Shown here in pieces: positions 6,390 to 7,304 of a stretch of DNA of 7,304 nucleotides (the first letter of the stretch is position 1; each line of letters begins with the position of its first letter). This DNA is from Bacteroidota bacterium (GTDB taxonomy: Bacteria > Bacteroidota > Bacteroidia > J057). A program made the translations under genes and the position numbers. A model generated the notes under the pieces. It did no database searches. It worked only from the letters and a program-made list of their open reading frames with translations, and was not told where the DNA came from. The stretch spans positions 1-7,304 of the forward strand of contig RDXT01000630.1 in assembly GCA_004292985.1 (NCBI GenBank), given 5' to 3'.

Positions 6390-6428
6390 AGATCAACTCA
6401 ATGCAATACAGGGCTTATCCGTCTGCGA
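6351..6428 (+). promoter_or_regulatory. Attenuator switch: 1:2 hairpin and competing antiterminator
   Basis: Two mutually exclusive pairings can be drawn. The 1:2 hairpin pairs GCTGC (6351-6355) and GAT (6357-6359) with ATC (6364-6366) and GCAGC (6367-6371), with a bulged A and a GAAA loop. The antiterminator instead pairs TCGCAG (6365-6370) with CTGCGA (6423-6428) and CGGA (6372-6375) with TCCG (6418-6421), with one C/U mismatch between; an inner TGCAT/ATGCA hairpin (6383-6387 with 6401-6405) brings the arms together. A ribosome stalled on the Trp codons at 6342-6347 would cover the 5' arm of 1:2 and favour the antiterminator. A ribosome reaching the stop at 6387 would cover 6365-6375 and favour termination. 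Confidence 0.7.
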
Positions 6429-6451
6429 CGTGATAAGCCCATTTTCTTTTT
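6411..6451 (+). terminator. Intrinsic terminator acting as trp attenuator
   Basis: GGGCTTATC (6411-6419) pairs with GATAAGCCC (6432-6440), and the stem continues with CGTC/GACG (6420-6423 with 6427-6430) around a TGC loop, leaving one bulged T at 6431. That makes 13 base pairs. The run ATTTTCTTTTT (6441-6451) follows at once, as in Rho-independent terminators. It lies 18 nt before the trpE start and there is no gene to terminate except the leader peptide, so it is a regulatory terminator. Confidence 0.88.
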
Positions 6452-6453
6452 AC

Positions 6454-6459
6454 AGGAGG
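6454..6459 (+). promoter_or_regulatory. Strong Shine-Dalgarno site before trpE
   Basis: AGGAGG ends 10 nt before the ATG at 6470. The other genes in this window start without a comparable site, as is usual in Bacteroidota, so a full consensus here stands out. Its GGAGGT is exactly complementary to ACCTCC at 6375-6380 in the leader frame. Confidence 0.7.
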
Positions 6460-6469
6460 TTAGTTTGAT

Positions 6470-7304
6470 ATGCGTACCTACTCTTTACATACCCGCTGGA
6501 AAAAGCTGCTGGCCGATACGGTCACTCCGGTGAGCCTGTACCTGCGCCTGCGCGACCACTTCGCCTGCCCGCTGCTGCTGGAAAGCTCTGACTATCACGG
6601 CCATGACAATACCTATTCGTTCATCGGCCTGGAGCCACTGGCGGCTTTTTCCCTGAGCGGAAATGAGCTGAGCCTGCGCCTGCCTGATGGCAGCAAGGAG
6701 ACCTCGCTGCTCACGAAGCCGGGTGAGCTGCCGGGCGCGCTGGAGGCGTTTATGAAACGCTTCGAAACAGATGCCGAAACCTTCCGATTTCCCTGCAACG
6801 GACTCTTCGGCTACCAGAGCTACGATGTGGTGCGCCAGTACGAAACGGTTGATATTCAGACCTATCCGGATGCGCAGCGCGAGATTCCGGACCTGCTCTA
6901 TTATGTCTATCGTTACCTCATTGTGATCAACCATTTCAACAATGAAATGTACCTTTTTGAGCACAGCTATGGAGAGCAGGAGAGTCGTCTGGGGCATATC
7001 GAGTCGCTGATCTACAGCCAGACCCTTCCGCAGTATGGCTTTGAAGTGGTGGGCAAAGAGGAAACCAATTACAGCGATGAGACATTCCTCGACATCCTGC
7101 AAAAAGGCAAGGATCACTGCCAGCGGGGCGACGTATTTCAGATTGTGCTTTCGCGGCAATTCCGGCAGGCCTTCCGGGGCGATGAGTTTCAGGTCTATCG
7201 CATGCTGCGCTCGATCAATCCCTCGCCCTATCTTTTTTACTGCGACTATGGCAGCTTTAAACTGATGGGCAGTTCGCCCGAGGCGCAGCTGATCATCGGA
7301 AAAG
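6470..7304 (+). CDS. trpE: Anthranilate synthase component I, 5' part (runs off the window)
   Basis: An open frame of 278 codons begins at ATG 6470 and is still open at the window end. It encodes the N-terminal part of TrpE, the chain that turns chorismate into anthranilate with ammonia supplied by TrpG, the first step of tryptophan synthesis in the cytoplasm. LLLESS (35-40) matches the N-terminal element that binds the feedback inhibitor tryptophan. GDVFQIVLSRQF (220-231), NPSPYLFY (250-257) and MGSSPEAQ (266-273) are conserved in TrpE and fit it better than PabB. The chorismate-site motifs nearer the C-terminus lie outside the window. The gene is preceded by AGGAGG and by a leader with tandem Trp codons and a terminator, so both allosteric and attenuation control are indicated. 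Other trp genes probably follow, but cannot be seen. Confidence 0.95.
   Translation, partial: MRTYSLHTRWKKLLADTVTPVSLYLRLRDHFACPLLLESSDYHGHDNTYSFIGLEPLAAFSLSGNELSLRLPDGSKETSLLTKPGELPGALEAFMKRFETDAETFRFPCNGLFGYQSYDVVRQYETVDIQTYPDAQREIPDLLYYVYRYLIVINHFNNEMYLFEHSYGEQESRLGHIESLIYSQTLPQYGFEVVGKEETNYSDETFLDILQKGKDHCQRGDVFQIVLSRQFRQAFRGDEFQVYRMLRSINPSPYLFYCDYGSFKLMGSSPEAQLIIGK

Noticed and set aside
6485..7159. Long open frame on the minus strand (224 codons)
   Set aside because: It lies wholly antisense to trpE, whose conserved motifs run through the same stretch; high-GC coding bias explains the open frame.

Overview
The window reads as chromosomal DNA of a Bacteroidota bacterium with fairly high GC. 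The evidence is a C-terminal T9SS-type sorting domain on the first protein, a TTTG-N19-TAnnTTTG promoter of the Bacteroidota type, mostly absent Shine-Dalgarno sites, and signal peptides ending in A-Q. A Saprospiria- or Chitinophagia-like lineage is a guess. I see no insertion sequence, phage, CRISPR array or tRNA.

Layout. (1) Positions 1-4204 hold a tightly spaced plus-strand gene string: the 3' end of a secreted subtilisin-like protease, kptA (NAD-dependent RNA 2'-phosphotransferase), sdaAA (iron-sulfur L-serine dehydratase alpha subunit), an unrecognised exported protein, and a Tat-exported PhoX/DUF839 protein. Gaps are 3, 11, 35 and 3 nt, so it could be one transcript, though the functions do not form an obvious pathway. 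(2) Positions 4205-6070 hold a minus-strand string of three unrecognised exported proteins, the first made being a lipoprotein. It converges on the PhoX gene so closely that one TGATCA palindrome supplies both stop codons. (3) Positions 6071-6469 are a roughly 400-nt divergent regulatory region. (4) From 6470 to the window end is the 5' part of trpE.

The most interesting part is the trpE leader, which looks like a complete ribosome-mediated transcription attenuator. It has a consensus Bacteroidota promoter (6266-6296), a 24-codon leader peptide with tandem Trp codons (6315-6389), a 1:2 hairpin (6351-6371), a competing antiterminator (6365-6375 with 6418-6428) and a strong intrinsic terminator (6411-6451). 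A full AGGAGG site before trpE follows, and is itself complementary to an ACCTCC inside the leader reading frame. The logic would be as in enteric trp operons: Trp starvation stalls the ribosome on the Trp pair, region 2 is freed, the antiterminator forms and trpE is transcribed. The structures were found by eye; no folding energy or homology search was run.
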